Positions 52,697-61,605 are shown, counted from the stretch's first letter. The stretch is DNA of 64,000 nucleotides from Geodermatophilus arenarius (GCF_042654585.1 NZ_JBHSGR010000001.1:62001-126000); one strand, 5' to 3'. The notes: generated by a model not told the origin, from the letters alone. Numbers and translations: made by a program.

Positions 52697-53056
52697 TCAG
52701 GTGGTGATGTCGGGATAGGGCAGCGTGATGTGCTCCATCGCCTTCCCGTAGGCCTTCTGGTACTCCAGCGGCCCGTGGTCGCGCTCGAACATCGCGATGA
52801 ACAGCGTGAGCGTGAGGAACGGGTGGGCGCCCATCTGGAACAGCGTCACGTGGTCGTGCTCGCGCAGCGCCCGCCGCTCGTCCTCGGTGAACTCCAGCCA
52901 GGTCGACCGCTCGTCGTCGGTGCAGTTGAGGATCTTGTTGGCCATCTCGGCCTCCCACCACTCGACCGTGCCGGCCGGGTCCTCGCGGTAGCGCTCGACG
53001 AGGGCGGGGTCGCGGTCGACGGTGAAGAGGAACTTGTCGAGCAGGTACCTGCTCAC
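52697..53056 (-). CDS. Extradiol dioxygenase small subunit, LigA-like
   Basis: A 119-residue protein matching the LigA (protocatechuate 4,5-dioxygenase alpha) family: SRYLLDKFLFTVDRDPALVE, LTEDERRAL-type helix and the C-terminal GKAMEHITLPYPDITT. LigA subunits cap the active site of the partner LigB. GTG 53056 overlaps the LigB-like stop by four bases (GTGA), so the subunits are made together. Confidence 0.85.
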   Translation of the reverse strand: MSRYLLDKFLFTVDRDPALVERYREDPAGTVEWWEAEMANKILNCTDDERSTWLEFTEDERRALREHDHVTLFQMGAHPFLTLTLFIAMFERDHGPLEYQKAYGKAMEHITLPYPDITT

Positions 53057-53928
53057 CGCCGCACCTCCGCCGGGACGCCGTTCGGGTACCAGGTGAAGTA
53101 GGCCTCCATCGTGTGGAACAGGTCGAGGGTGTCGACGTGGTCGGCCTTCTGCCCCTCGCCGGCGGCGCCCATCATCAGCATGAAGTCCATGAAGCCGTGG
53201 GTGGCGTTGCCCGGGGCGTGCAGCGAGTCCAGCGACACCTCGGCCAGGCAGCCCTCGACGTCGCCGGAGGCGATCCACTCGACGGCCTTGCGGTCGAACT
53301 CCGGGTCGGGCCCGTGCTCGCCGAACTGGCGCGGGCCGCCGAGCTCCAGCGACAGGTGGCCGGTGCCGATGATCGCCACCCGCTCGTCCGACTCCCAGGA
53401 CTCGACCATCTCCCGGATCGCCTTCCCGAGCTGCACGAAGCGCCGGGGCTGCGGCAGCGGCGGGGCGAAGATGTTCGTGTAGACCGGCACGATCGGCAGG
53501 TCGGCCTGCGGGCGCAGCGTGATGATCGGGCACGTGATGCTGTGGTCGATCCGCAGCTCGTTGGAGAAGGCCAGGTCGAAGTCGCGGTCGAGGCCGTCCC
53601 GCAGGAGGTGCGCGGCCAGGTCCTCCTCGCCGCGCAGCGTCATCCGCGGCAGGCCGAACTCGCGTTCCTCGTTGTACCAGTTGGCGTCGAAGAAGGGCGC
53701 CTTGCCGACGAGGAACTGCGGCATGTTGTCCAGCCACAGCTGGTGGAAGTGGTCGCTGCCGACCATCACCAGCACGTCGGGCTCGGCCCGGGTGAGCGTC
53801 TCGCGGAAGCGCTCGATCTTGGCCACCCACTCGTCGGCGAACGGCGGCCGGTCCGCGCCGGTCGAGGTGCTCGCGCGGTAGTAGAAGGGGTGGTGGGTCG
53901 ACGCGATGACCGCGGCCACCTCAGCCAT
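53053..53928 (-). CDS. Extradiol ring-cleavage dioxygenase, LigB-type catalytic subunit
   Basis: A 291-residue class III extradiol dioxygenase. Iron ligands are expected in VIASTHHPFYYR and in the downstream Glu; the catalytic base is probably the His in IIGTGHLSLELGG. DHFHQLWLDNMPQF and GVVEIGN-like MDFMLMMGAAGEG segments fit LigB of the protocatechuate/gallate/aminophenol type. It opens a catechol-like or aminophenol-like ring with O2. ATG at 53928 overlaps the upstream lyase gene by eight bases. Substrate unknown. Confidence 0.85.
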   Translation of the reverse strand: MAEVAAVIASTHHPFYYRASTSTGADRPPFADEWVAKIERFRETLTRAEPDVLVMVGSDHFHQLWLDNMPQFLVGKAPFFDANWYNEEREFGLPRMTLRGEEDLAAHLLRDGLDRDFDLAFSNELRIDHSITCPIITLRPQADLPIVPVYTNIFAPPLPQPRRFVQLGKAIREMVESWESDERVAIIGTGHLSLELGGPRQFGEHGPDPEFDRKAVEWIASGDVEGCLAEVSLDSLHAPGNATHGFMDFMLMMGAAGEGQKADHVDTLDLFHTMEAYFTWYPNGVPAEVRR

Positions 53929-54742
53929 GACTGCCTCCCAGGGTCTCGGGCTCGTAGGGGTCCGGCGGGACGGAGCGGTTGTCCAGGTCGACCGACAGGA
54001 AGACCCGGTTGGCCACGGGGTGGCGCAGCTCCTCGGCGAGCTGGCCGATCAGCCCGGCGGTGCGGGCCAGCAGCGCGAAGCCGCGCAGCAGCTCCAGCGG
54101 CAGGCCGAGGTCGGCCAGCGCGGCGCCGCAGACGCCGGCGCCGTTGAGCGGCAGCGTCCTCCCGAGCACCTGCGGGTGCACCCGGCCGATCGCGGCGAAC
54201 AGCGACAGGTGCGGGCCGACCAGGCCCTCCTCGCCCGCGATCTCGAACAGCCGCGGCGTGCGCGGGTCGCCGTCCTTGTGCACGTGGTGGCCCAGACCCG
54301 GGACGAACCGGCCGGCCGCGCGCTGCGCGGTGACCGTCTCCAGGGCGAGGGCGTCCCAGCCGGCGTCGTCGGCCGGGAGCTCGCCCGCCGACACCAGGAC
54401 GTCGTGCAGGAACCGGCCGCAGTCCTCGGTGACGCCGAGGAAGCGGGAGCCGCCGCCGAGCAGCCCGGCGGCGAGCGCGCCCTGCACCGAGTCCGGCGCG
54501 GACAGCCAGGTCAGCCGGGTGACGATCGCCGTCGGGGTGAAGCCGTGGTCGGCGAGCGCGGCGAGCACCGCCTCGAACACCCGGGTCTCCCCCGGCGTGG
54601 GCCGGCGCTGGGTGGCCAGCCAGAACGCCAGCTCGCCGAAGCCGACCGTGCCCATGACGTCGCGCGCGAGGTCGGTGCCGAGCAGGGTGATCGACTCGCG
54701 GCTCGAGGCGCCCAGCGCGGTCGGGTACCCGTCCTCGGTCAC
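53921..54742 (-). CDS. Citrate-synthase-like protein, probable CoA-ester lyase
   Basis: A 273-residue short member of the citrate synthase family, of the kind annotated citryl-CoA lyase. GLGHHVHKDGDPRTPRLFEI contains the family His, and PLNGAGVCGAALADLGLP and TAGLIGQLAEELRHP correspond to the C-terminal active-site region. Full citrate synthases are about 400 residues; the missing N-terminal part matches lyase-type relatives. With the CoA-transferase next to it, cleavage of a citramalyl- or citryl-type CoA ester is plausible. GTGA overlap with the CoA-transferase gene. Confidence 0.75.
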   Translation of the reverse strand: MTEDGYPTALGASSRESITLLGTDLARDVMGTVGFGELAFWLATQRRPTPGETRVFEAVLAALADHGFTPTAIVTRLTWLSAPDSVQGALAAGLLGGGSRFLGVTEDCGRFLHDVLVSAGELPADDAGWDALALETVTAQRAAGRFVPGLGHHVHKDGDPRTPRLFEIAGEEGLVGPHLSLFAAIGRVHPQVLGRTLPLNGAGVCGAALADLGLPLELLRGFALLARTAGLIGQLAEELRHPVANRVFLSVDLDNRSVPPDPYEPETLGGSHG

Positions 54743-55932
54743 GGCGTCTCCTCGCCCTCGGCCAGCCAGCGGCGGATCTCCGCACCGTGCTCGTCGAGCG
54801 CGGGCGGTGGCAAGCGGTACCGCGCCGCCGTCTCGGAGAACCGGATGGGGTTGCGGATGGAGGGGACGGCGGCGCCGCCCTCCCCCGCCGTGACCACGGG
54901 GTCCAGTCCGACCTCCTCGGCGAAGGCGACGCCCTGGTCGACGGTGTTGATCGGCCCGCACGGCACACCGGCGGCGATGATGTCGCGGAACCACTCCATC
55001 TTGGTGCGGGTCCTCAGCCGCTCGACCAGCAGCGGCCGCAGCTCCTCGCGGTTGGCCGTGCGGTCCTCGTTGTGCAGGAACCGCGGGTCCTCCACCAGCT
55101 CGGGCACGCCGAGCACCTCGCACAGCTTGCGGAACTGGCCGTCGTTGCCGGCAGTGACGATCAGGTCGCCGTCGGCGCAGGGCAGCGGCTCGTAGGGGAA
55201 CAGGCTGGGGTGGCTGTTGCCCATCCGGAACGGGACGACGTCGCCGGCGACGTACGCCGAGGTCTGGTTGACCAGCCCGGACAGTGCGCTGGAGAGCAGG
55301 TTCACCTCGACGTGCTGGCCGCGGCCGGTGGCGTGCCGCTGGTTGAGCGCGGACAGCACACCGATGGTGGCGTGCAGGCCGGCCATGACGTCGAAGACGG
55401 CGACGCCGGCCCGGTAGGGGTCGCCGCCCGGGTCGCCGGTGAGGCTCATCAGCCCGGAGATGGCCTGCACGATGAGGTCGTAGCCGGGCAGCGACCGCCC
55501 GCCGGGGCCGCTGCCGAAGCCGCTGATGGAGGCGTAGACGACGGCGGGGTTGGTGGCGGCCACCGTGTCGTAGTCGAGGCCGAAGCGGGCCAGGCCGCCG
55601 GGCTTGAAGTTCTCCACCAGGACGTCGGCGCGGCGGGCGAGCTCGCGGGCCGCGGCCAGGTCGGCGTCGTCGGCGAGGTCCAGCGCCACGGACCGCTTGT
55701 TGCGGTTGACGCCCAGGTAGTAGGTGGACACCCCCTCGCCGCCCACGTCCCGGACCGGCGGTGCCCAGGTGCGGGTGTCGTCGCCGCGCGGGCCCTCGAC
55801 CTTGACCACCTCGGCGCCGAGGTCGGCCATGAGCATCGTGGCGTAGGGGCCGGCGAGGATCCGGGAGAAGTCGGCCACGAGCAGGCCGGCGAGGGGGCCC
55901 TCGGGGTTCGGCGCGCCGGGTGCTGCCGTCAT
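54739..55932 (-). CDS. CaiB/BaiF family III CoA-transferase
   Basis: A 397-residue family III CoA-transferase. GLLVADFSRILAGPYATMLM, ADLGAEVVKVEGPRGDDTR with the conserved catalytic Asp region and YDLIVQAISGLMSLTG are typical. It would transfer CoA to a carboxylic acid, probably a ring-cleavage product or the hydroxy-acid for the lyase. ATG 55932 has GAGGAG upstream. First gene of the leftward operon and divergent from the amidohydrolase. Confidence 0.9.
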   Translation of the reverse strand: MTAAPGAPNPEGPLAGLLVADFSRILAGPYATMLMADLGAEVVKVEGPRGDDTRTWAPPVRDVGGEGVSTYYLGVNRNKRSVALDLADDADLAAARELARRADVLVENFKPGGLARFGLDYDTVAATNPAVVYASISGFGSGPGGRSLPGYDLIVQAISGLMSLTGDPGGDPYRAGVAVFDVMAGLHATIGVLSALNQRHATGRGQHVEVNLLSSALSGLVNQTSAYVAGDVVPFRMGNSHPSLFPYEPLPCADGDLIVTAGNDGQFRKLCEVLGVPELVEDPRFLHNEDRTANREELRPLLVERLRTRTKMEWFRDIIAAGVPCGPINTVDQGVAFAEEVGLDPVVTAGEGGAAVPSIRNPIRFSETAARYRLPPPALDEHGAEIRRWLAEGEETP

Positions 55933-55969
55933 CGTCGCGTCGCGCTCCTCGGCATCGGGGCTGGCACCA

Positions 55970-56107
55970 GCGGACAGTCGTCCGCCGGTCGCGCCGAGTC
56001 TCGGCACCCCTACCGAGCCGTGTCAACCGCACGGGCGTCGTCTTGACATGTGCGGCAGGTCACGAGCAGGGTGGCCCGGTCCGCACGGCGTGTCCGCCCA
56101 GCGGACA
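55970..56107. promoter_or_regulatory. Divergent promoter with repeated GCGGACA half-sites
   Basis: GCGGAC-AGTC-GTCCGC (55970-55985) and TGTCCG-CCCAG-CGGACA (56091-56107) are two palindromes with a shared half-site, one near each start. Between them TGTCAA (56021-56026) and TTGACA (56043-56048) are mirrored -35-like boxes. Candidate targets for the IclR regulator at 57690; assignment is inferred. Confidence 0.5.
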
Positions 56108-56144
56108 GGTGTCCGTCGAGCCAGCGACGTCCGAGGAGAGCACG

Positions 56145-57638
56145 ATGACCGAGCCCCAGACCCCGGCGCCGCAGGCCGGTCGCCCCGTCGTGTTCCGCGG
56201 CGGCACGGTGCTGACGATGGACGACGCCGGCACGGTGCTGCGCGACGCCGACGTCCTCGTCGTCGGCGACCGGATCGCGGCCGTGGGCCCGGCGCTGGAG
56301 GCGCCCGAGGGCGCCCAGGAGGTCGACGCCACCGACGGGATCGTGATGCCGGGGATGATCGACACCCACCGGCACATGTGGCAGACGGCGATGCGCGGCT
56401 ACGGCGCCGACTGGTCCCTCACCCAGTACTTCGTCTGGTACTACCTCGAGCACGGCCGCCGCTTCCGCCCCGAGGACGTCGCCGCGGGCAACCGGCTGGC
56501 CGCGCTCGAGGCACTCGAGGCCGGGGTCACCACCGTCGTCGACTGGTCGCACGGGCTGCAGACGGTCGACCACGCCGAGGCCGCCGTCGACGCGCTGCAG
56601 TCGGTGCCCGGCCGGTACGTGCTCGCCTACGGCAACATCCAGGCCGCGCCGTGGGAGTGGACCGCGGACAAGGCCGTGCAGGCGTTCCTCGAGCGCCGCC
56701 GCACCGGCGCCGGCGACCTGCTCGGCTTCCAGATCGCCTTCGACGTCACCGGCGACCCGGCGTTCCCGGAGAAGGCCGCGTTCGAGGTGGCCCGCGAGCT
56801 CGGCCTGCCGGTGACCACGCACGCCGGCGTCTGGGGCGCCACCAACGACGACGGCATCCGGCTCATGCACGAGCACGGCTTCGCGACGCCGGAGACGGTG
56901 TACGTGCACGCCGCGTCCCTCTCCCCCGACAGCTACCACCGCATCGCCGCCACCGGCGGGTCGGTCTCGGTGTCGACGGAGTCCGAGCAGAGCGCCGGCC
57001 AGGGCTACCCGCCCACCTGGCAGGTGCGCGCCCACGGCATCCCGGTGTCCCTGTCGATGGACACCAGCGTGTGGTGGAGCGGTGACCTGTTCTCGGCGAT
57101 GCGCGCCACGCTGGGCGCCGACCGCTCGCGCGAGCACTTCGAGGCCCACCTCAAGGGCGACACGGTGACCCAGCTGGCGCTGCGCGCACAGCACGTCGTC
57201 TCCTGGGCCACCCGCGGCGGGGCGGCGGCACTGGGCCGCGACGACCTCGGCCGGCTCACCCCCGGCGCGAAGGCCGACGTCGTGCTGGTCAAGAACGACG
57301 CCTCGCCGGCGTCCTTCCCCCTGCTCAACCCGTACGGCCACGTCGCGTTCCAGGCGCAGCGGGGCGACGTGCACACCGTGCTCGTCGACGGGCGGGTCGT
57401 GAAGTCGCAGCACCGGCTGGTCGGCGTCGACCTGGCCGCGGTCCGGCGCGAGGTCGAGGCCACCGTCGAGCACCTGCGCGCCGACATGGGCGAGGACGTC
57501 TGGCAGGTGGGCATGGACCCGGAGCTCCCGTCGGCCGAGGTCCTGGACAACCCGTACCAGTACACCGACTACCGCTCCGAGACCACGCACGCAGCCCGGG
57601 AGGAGGCCTTCGAGCGCCACCTCTCTTGGGAACGGTGA
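56145..57638 (+). CDS. Amidohydrolase of the ATZ/TRZ (AtzA-like) family
   Basis: A 497-residue metal-dependent hydrolase. VMPGMIDTHRHMWQTAMRGY provides the HxH metal ligands, VTTHAGVW the third His, and SMDTSVWWSGDLFSAMRATL the catalytic Asp region. GRLTPGAKADVVLVK is the usual C-terminal motif. Such enzymes deaminate or dechlorinate N-heterocycles or cleave cyclic amides. ATG 56145 with GAGGAGA upstream. It probably acts at the start of the pathway encoded by the divergent operon, which is inference. Confidence 0.9.
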   Translation: MTEPQTPAPQAGRPVVFRGGTVLTMDDAGTVLRDADVLVVGDRIAAVGPALEAPEGAQEVDATDGIVMPGMIDTHRHMWQTAMRGYGADWSLTQYFVWYYLEHGRRFRPEDVAAGNRLAALEALEAGVTTVVDWSHGLQTVDHAEAAVDALQSVPGRYVLAYGNIQAAPWEWTADKAVQAFLERRRTGAGDLLGFQIAFDVTGDPAFPEKAAFEVARELGLPVTTHAGVWGATNDDGIRLMHEHGFATPETVYVHAASLSPDSYHRIAATGGSVSVSTESEQSAGQGYPPTWQVRAHGIPVSLSMDTSVWWSGDLFSAMRATLGADRSREHFEAHLKGDTVTQLALRAQHVVSWATRGGAAALGRDDLGRLTPGAKADVVLVKNDASPASFPLLNPYGHVAFQAQRGDVHTVLVDGRVVKSQHRLVGVDLAAVRREVEATVEHLRADMGEDVWQVGMDPELPSAEVLDNPYQYTDYRSETTHAAREEAFERHLSWER

Positions 57639-57689
57639 CGACCCGGCCCGGGTACGTGGGATCCCGATCCCGGAGGAGGGGGTGCGGTC

Positions 57690-58508
57690 GTGGCCGGACG
57701 CGGTGAGGGGCCGGACTTCGTCGAGGCGCTGGCGCGCGGGCTCGACGTGCTCACCTGCTTCGGCGCCGACCGGCCGGCCATGACGCTGTCGGAGGTGGCG
57801 GCCGCCGCGGGGCTGGCCCGGCCGACCGCGCGGCGGCTGCTGCTCACGCTCGAGGAGCTGGGCTTCGTGCGGTCGGCCGGCGGGACGTTCTCGCTGACCC
57901 CGCGGGTGCTGTCGCTCGGGATGGCCTACGTCGGCGCGCTCGGGCTGTGGGACCTCGCCCGGCCGCACATGGAGGCGCTGGTCGCGCGGACCGGCGAGTC
58001 GTCGTCGATGGCGCAGCTCGACGGGTCCGACATCGTCTACGTGGCCCGGGTGTCGGTGCCCAAGCTGATCACCCTGCGGGTCGAGATCGGCACGCGGTTC
58101 CCCGCCCTCCAGACCTCGCAGGGCAAGGTGCTGCTCGCCGCCCTGCCGCCCGACCGGCTCGAGGCCACCCTCGCCGAGCCCAGCCGCTCGGGGCTGCCGC
58201 CCTACATCGGGCGCACGGCCGAGCAGCTGGGTGAGGAGCTGACCGAGGTGCGCGCCCGCGGCTGGGCACTGGCCGACGAGGAGCTCGCGCCCGGCGTGCG
58301 GTCGGTCGCCGTCCCGGTGCGCGACAGCACCGGCGCGGTGCGCGCGGCGATGAACGTGACCGTGCACGCCGCCGAGACCTCGACCGAGCGGCTGCTGGCC
58401 GAGCACCTGCCCGCGCTGCTGCGCACCGCCGGCGAGGTGAGCGCGGACTGGGCGCGCTGGCAGTCGCGCCCGCACGTGGAGGTGGACCGCTCCCGCTCTG
58501 TCGGATGA
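57690..58508 (+). CDS. IclR-family regulator, PcaU/PobR-like
   Basis: A 272-residue IclR regulator: winged helix (MTLSEVAAAAGLARPTARRL, LEELGFVRSAGGTFSLTPRV) and effector domain with YVARVSVPKLITLRVEIGTR, FPALQTSQGKVLLAALPPD and GVRSVAVPVRDSTGAVRAAM. PcaU/PcaR/PobR relatives sense aromatic acids and control ring-cleavage genes, which suits this cluster. GTG start with GGAGGAGGG upstream, 51 bp after the amidohydrolase gene, so likely co-transcribed. Confidence 0.92.
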   Translation: MAGRGEGPDFVEALARGLDVLTCFGADRPAMTLSEVAAAAGLARPTARRLLLTLEELGFVRSAGGTFSLTPRVLSLGMAYVGALGLWDLARPHMEALVARTGESSSMAQLDGSDIVYVARVSVPKLITLRVEIGTRFPALQTSQGKVLLAALPPDRLEATLAEPSRSGLPPYIGRTAEQLGEELTEVRARGWALADEELAPGVRSVAVPVRDSTGAVRAAMNVTVHAAETSTERLLAEHLPALLRTAGEVSADWARWQSRPHVEVDRSRSVG

Positions 58509-58581
58509 GACACGGTCGGATGAGACACGGCCGGGTGGGACGCGGCGGATGAGGGGCGACCGGATGGGTAGTCCCCGTCCT

Positions 58582-59154
58582 ATGAGCGGGAAGTCGGCAG
58601 AGGACTACGAGGAGGACTACACCGACCCGGAGCTGCGCGCGCGGCTCAAGGAGGAGATCAAGGCCGGGGACCGGGGCGGGCGGCCCGGCCAGTGGAGCGC
58701 CCGCAAGAGCCAGCTGCTGGCCTCCGAGTACGAGGAGGCCGGCGGCGGCTACCGGCACGAGGGCGAGCGCAGCGCGTCGCAGCGACACCTGCAGGAGTGG
58801 ACCCGGCAGGACTGGCACACCGCCGACGGCGACGACCGCGCCCGCGGTGAGGGCGGGACGAAGCGGTACCTGCCCGACGCCGCCTGGGAGCTGCTGTCCG
58901 AGGAGGAGGAGGAGCGCGCCACCGACGCACGCAAGCGCGGCTCCGACGAGCAGCACGTGGCGAACACCGACGCCGCGAAGGAGGCCCGGAGGGCCGCCGA
59001 GCTGGTCGACGCGAAGGCGACCGAGGCCCGCGAGAAGGTGGCGGAGATGCACGGCGACTCCCAGCTCGACCGCGCCGAGCGGGCCGAGCGCGATCTCGGC
59101 AGGGGCCGCAGGACGGTGCTGGAGGCGATCGAGCGGCAGCGCGACCGCGACTGA
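58582..59154 (+). CDS. DUF5872 protein
   Basis: A 190-residue highly charged protein. The N-terminal half matches DUF5872: YTDPELRARLKEEIKAGDRG then GRPGQWSARKSQLLASEYEE and the GGGYRHEGER stretch. The C-terminal half is a Glu/Arg/Ala-rich helix. No signal peptide or membrane segment. Function unknown. ATG 58582 begins the conserved domain; ATG 58564 and 58549 are alternatives. Confidence 0.78.
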   Translation: MSGKSAEDYEEDYTDPELRARLKEEIKAGDRGGRPGQWSARKSQLLASEYEEAGGGYRHEGERSASQRHLQEWTRQDWHTADGDDRARGEGGTKRYLPDAAWELLSEEEEERATDARKRGSDEQHVANTDAAKEARRAAELVDAKATEAREKVAEMHGDSQLDRAERAERDLGRGRRTVLEAIERQRDRD

Positions 59155-59163
59155 GCGACACGC

Positions 59164-59197
59164 CGTGCAGTCCGCGCAAGCTTGCACGGACTGCACG
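59164..59197. promoter_or_regulatory. 34-bp near-perfect palindrome, probable TetR operator
   Basis: Arms CGTGCAGTCCG (59164-59174) and its complement (59187-59197) surround a centred palindrome GCAAGCTTGC (59176-59185). Only one base pair in 34 is unmatched (59175/59186). It ends 20 bp before the TetR start. Confidence 0.8.
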
Positions 59198-59217
59198 TTT
59201 CCCGGGATCATGTCCGG

Positions 59218-59820
59218 GTGACCTCCGGCCTGCGCGAGCGCAAGAAGCTCGCCACCCGCTCGGCGCTGCACGCCGCCGCGCTGCACCTGGTCGCCGAGCG
59301 CGGGCTCGACGCCGTCTCGGTCGACGACGTCGCCGAGCGCGCCGGGGTCAGCCCGCGGACGTTCTTCAACTACTTCCCCACCAAGGACGACGCCGTCCTG
59401 GGCCTGGACCCCGCCGACTCCGCGCTCGTCGCCGAGCGGTTCACGGCGCGCCCGGCCGGCGAGGACCCGGTCACCGCGCTGCGCGCCGTGCAGGCCGGGC
59501 AGGCCGCCGCGATGGCCGAGGAGCCCGAGGGCGTGTGGCCGCTGCGGCTGCGCGTCATCGACGAGCACCCCGTCCTGCTGGCCCGCCTGCACGCCGCCTT
59601 CGGCGCCTCCGAGCGGGCACTGGCCGACGCCGTCGCCGCCCGCACCGGCACCCGGGTCGGCGTCGACGCCTACCCCACCCTGCTGGCTGCCGTCGCCGGG
59701 GTCGCCCTGCGCACCGCGCTGCACCGCTGGCTGGCCGCCGACTTCACCGTTCCGCTGCCCCGCCTCGTCGACGAGGCCTGGGACGCGCTCGCCGCCGGGC
59801 TGCCCGCCCCGCGCCCCTGA
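59218..59820 (+). CDS. TetR-family regulator
   Basis: A 200-residue TetR regulator. The DNA-binding part is typical: LATRSALHAAALHLVAERGL, SVDDVAERAGVSPRTFFNYF. The ligand domain (about 70-195) has no recognised homology class. GTG 59218. It is followed by a DHA2 exporter in the same direction (82 bp), forming a self-regulated efflux unit behind the 34-bp palindrome. Confidence 0.92.
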   Translation: MTSGLRERKKLATRSALHAAALHLVAERGLDAVSVDDVAERAGVSPRTFFNYFPTKDDAVLGLDPADSALVAERFTARPAGEDPVTALRAVQAGQAAAMAEEPEGVWPLRLRVIDEHPVLLARLHAAFGASERALADAVAARTGTRVGVDAYPTLLAAVAGVALRTALHRWLAADFTVPLPRLVDEAWDALAAGLPAPRP

Positions 59821-59902
59821 TCCCCCGAGCGGCCGGCGCCGTCCGCTCGCCCCCTCGGTGCCGCGCGCCCGCGGCACCGTCGCACGACCCGTGGAGAACG
59901 AC

Positions 59903-61570
59903 GTGAACCCGCCGCCCGACGGCACCGCCCCGCCCATCGTCCTGACCCGCCGCCGCATCAACCTGATCTTCTCGGCGCTGCTCGCCGGGATGCTCGTCGC
60001 CGCCCTCGACCAGACGATCGTCTCGACGTCGATGCCGACCATCGTCGGCGAGCTCGGCGGCGTCTCGCACATGGCGTGGGTGACCACCGCCTACCTGCTG
60101 GCCACCACCCTGGTCATGCCCGTGTACGGCAAGTTCGGCGACCTGTGGGGCCGGCGCACGCTGTTCCTCGTCGCGATCGGCCTGTTCACCGTCGCCAGCA
60201 TCGGCGCCGCGCTCGCGCCCGACTTCACCTGGTTCGTCGTCTGGCGCGGGGTCCAGGGCCTCGGCGGCGGCGGGCTGATGATCCTGTCGCAGGCGATCAT
60301 CGCCGACATCGTCCCGGCCCGGGAGCGCGCGAGGTACATGGGCCCGATCGGCGCCCTGTTCGGCCTGTCGGCCGTCGCCGGGCCGCTCGTCGGCGGCTTC
60401 TTCACCGACACCGCGGCCCTGGGCTGGGAGTGGTGCTTCTGGATCAACGTGCCGGTCGGCGTGGGCGCCTTCCTCATCGGCTGGTTCGCGCTGTCGCTGC
60501 CGCGCCGGCGCAGCACCACCCCGCTCGACGTCGCCGGGATCGTCGCGCTGTCGGCGACCACGACGTCGCTGGTGCTCTTCACCGACCTCGGCGGCAGCGA
60601 CGGCTGGACCGACCCGTGGACGCTGGCGCTGGCCGCGGCCTTCGTCGTCTGCGCGGTCGCGTTCGTGCTCGTCGAGCGGCGCGCGGTCGAGCCGATCGTG
60701 CCGCTGTCGCTCTTCCGCAACCCGACCTTCGTCGTCGCCACCGCGATGGGCATGGCCGTGGGCCTCGGCATGTTCTCCGCGATCGCGTTCATGCCGACGT
60801 TCCTGCAGATGAGCTCCGGGCTGTCGGCCGCGAACTCCGGGCTGCTCATGCTGCCGATGACCGCGGGGATCATCCTCACGATCCAGAGCTCGGCGGGGGT
60901 CATCCTGCGCACCGGCCGCTACAAGCGGTTCACCACCGCCGGCGTCGCGGTCATCCTCGCCACGATGGTCTGGATGACCACGCTGGCCGGGGACACGTCG
61001 CTGTGGACGATCGGCGCGATGTTCCTCGCGCTCGGCTGCGGGCTCGGGCTGATCATGCAGAACGTCGTCCTGGCCGCCCAGAACGCCGTCCCGGCCACCC
61101 AGATCGGCACCGCCACCTCGACGAACAACTACTTCCGCGAGGTGGGCGCCACCCTCGGCGTCGCCGTGTTCGGGACGCTGTTCACCAGCCGGCTGGCCGA
61201 GAACCTCACCGGCGCGCTGACCGGCAACGCCGAGCAGGCGGCCGCCGCGGGCATCACCTCACCGGACACCCTCGTGCCGTCGGCGGTCGACGCGGCCGGC
61301 GACCCGCTGCGGACGGCGATCGTCGACGCCTACGCGGACTCGCTCGCGCCGGTGTTCTGGTACCTGGTGCCGATCCTCGCCGTCGCCCTGCTGCTGTCCT
61401 TCGTGCTCAGGGAGATCCCGCTCGCCGAGCACGCCGGCATGGTGGCCCGCGGCGAGGCGGTGGAGTCCGAGGAGGAGCTCGCGACCCTGCTGCGGTCCGG
61501 CGCGCAGGCCGCCGTCCCGGCGCCCGGGCCGACGCCGCAGAAGCGGGACGACGACGCGCTGCCCGTCTGA
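59903..61570 (+). CDS. MFS transporter, DHA2 (EmrB/QacA) family
   Basis: A 555-residue drug:proton antiporter with about 14 helices. Motifs: LAGMLVAALDQTIVSTSMPT (motif D1), GKFGDLWGRRTLFL (motif A) and GLSAVAGPLVGGFF (motif C). The C-terminus is a hydrophilic tail of about 55 residues. It likely exports hydrophobic compounds sensed by the TetR protein. GTG 59903 is chosen since GGAGAA lies at a proper distance; GTG 59891 is possible. Confidence 0.93.
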   Translation: MNPPPDGTAPPIVLTRRRINLIFSALLAGMLVAALDQTIVSTSMPTIVGELGGVSHMAWVTTAYLLATTLVMPVYGKFGDLWGRRTLFLVAIGLFTVASIGAALAPDFTWFVVWRGVQGLGGGGLMILSQAIIADIVPARERARYMGPIGALFGLSAVAGPLVGGFFTDTAALGWEWCFWINVPVGVGAFLIGWFALSLPRRRSTTPLDVAGIVALSATTTSLVLFTDLGGSDGWTDPWTLALAAAFVVCAVAFVLVERRAVEPIVPLSLFRNPTFVVATAMGMAVGLGMFSAIAFMPTFLQMSSGLSAANSGLLMLPMTAGIILTIQSSAGVILRTGRYKRFTTAGVAVILATMVWMTTLAGDTSLWTIGAMFLALGCGLGLIMQNVVLAAQNAVPATQIGTATSTNNYFREVGATLGVAVFGTLFTSRLAENLTGALTGNAEQAAAAGITSPDTLVPSAVDAAGDPLRTAIVDAYADSLAPVFWYLVPILAVALLLSFVLREIPLAEHAGMVARGEAVESEEELATLLRSGAQAAVPAPGPTPQKRDDDALPV

Positions 61571-61605
61571 CCGTGCCGGGGCGGCACCCCGGCGAGCGCT
61601 GTACC

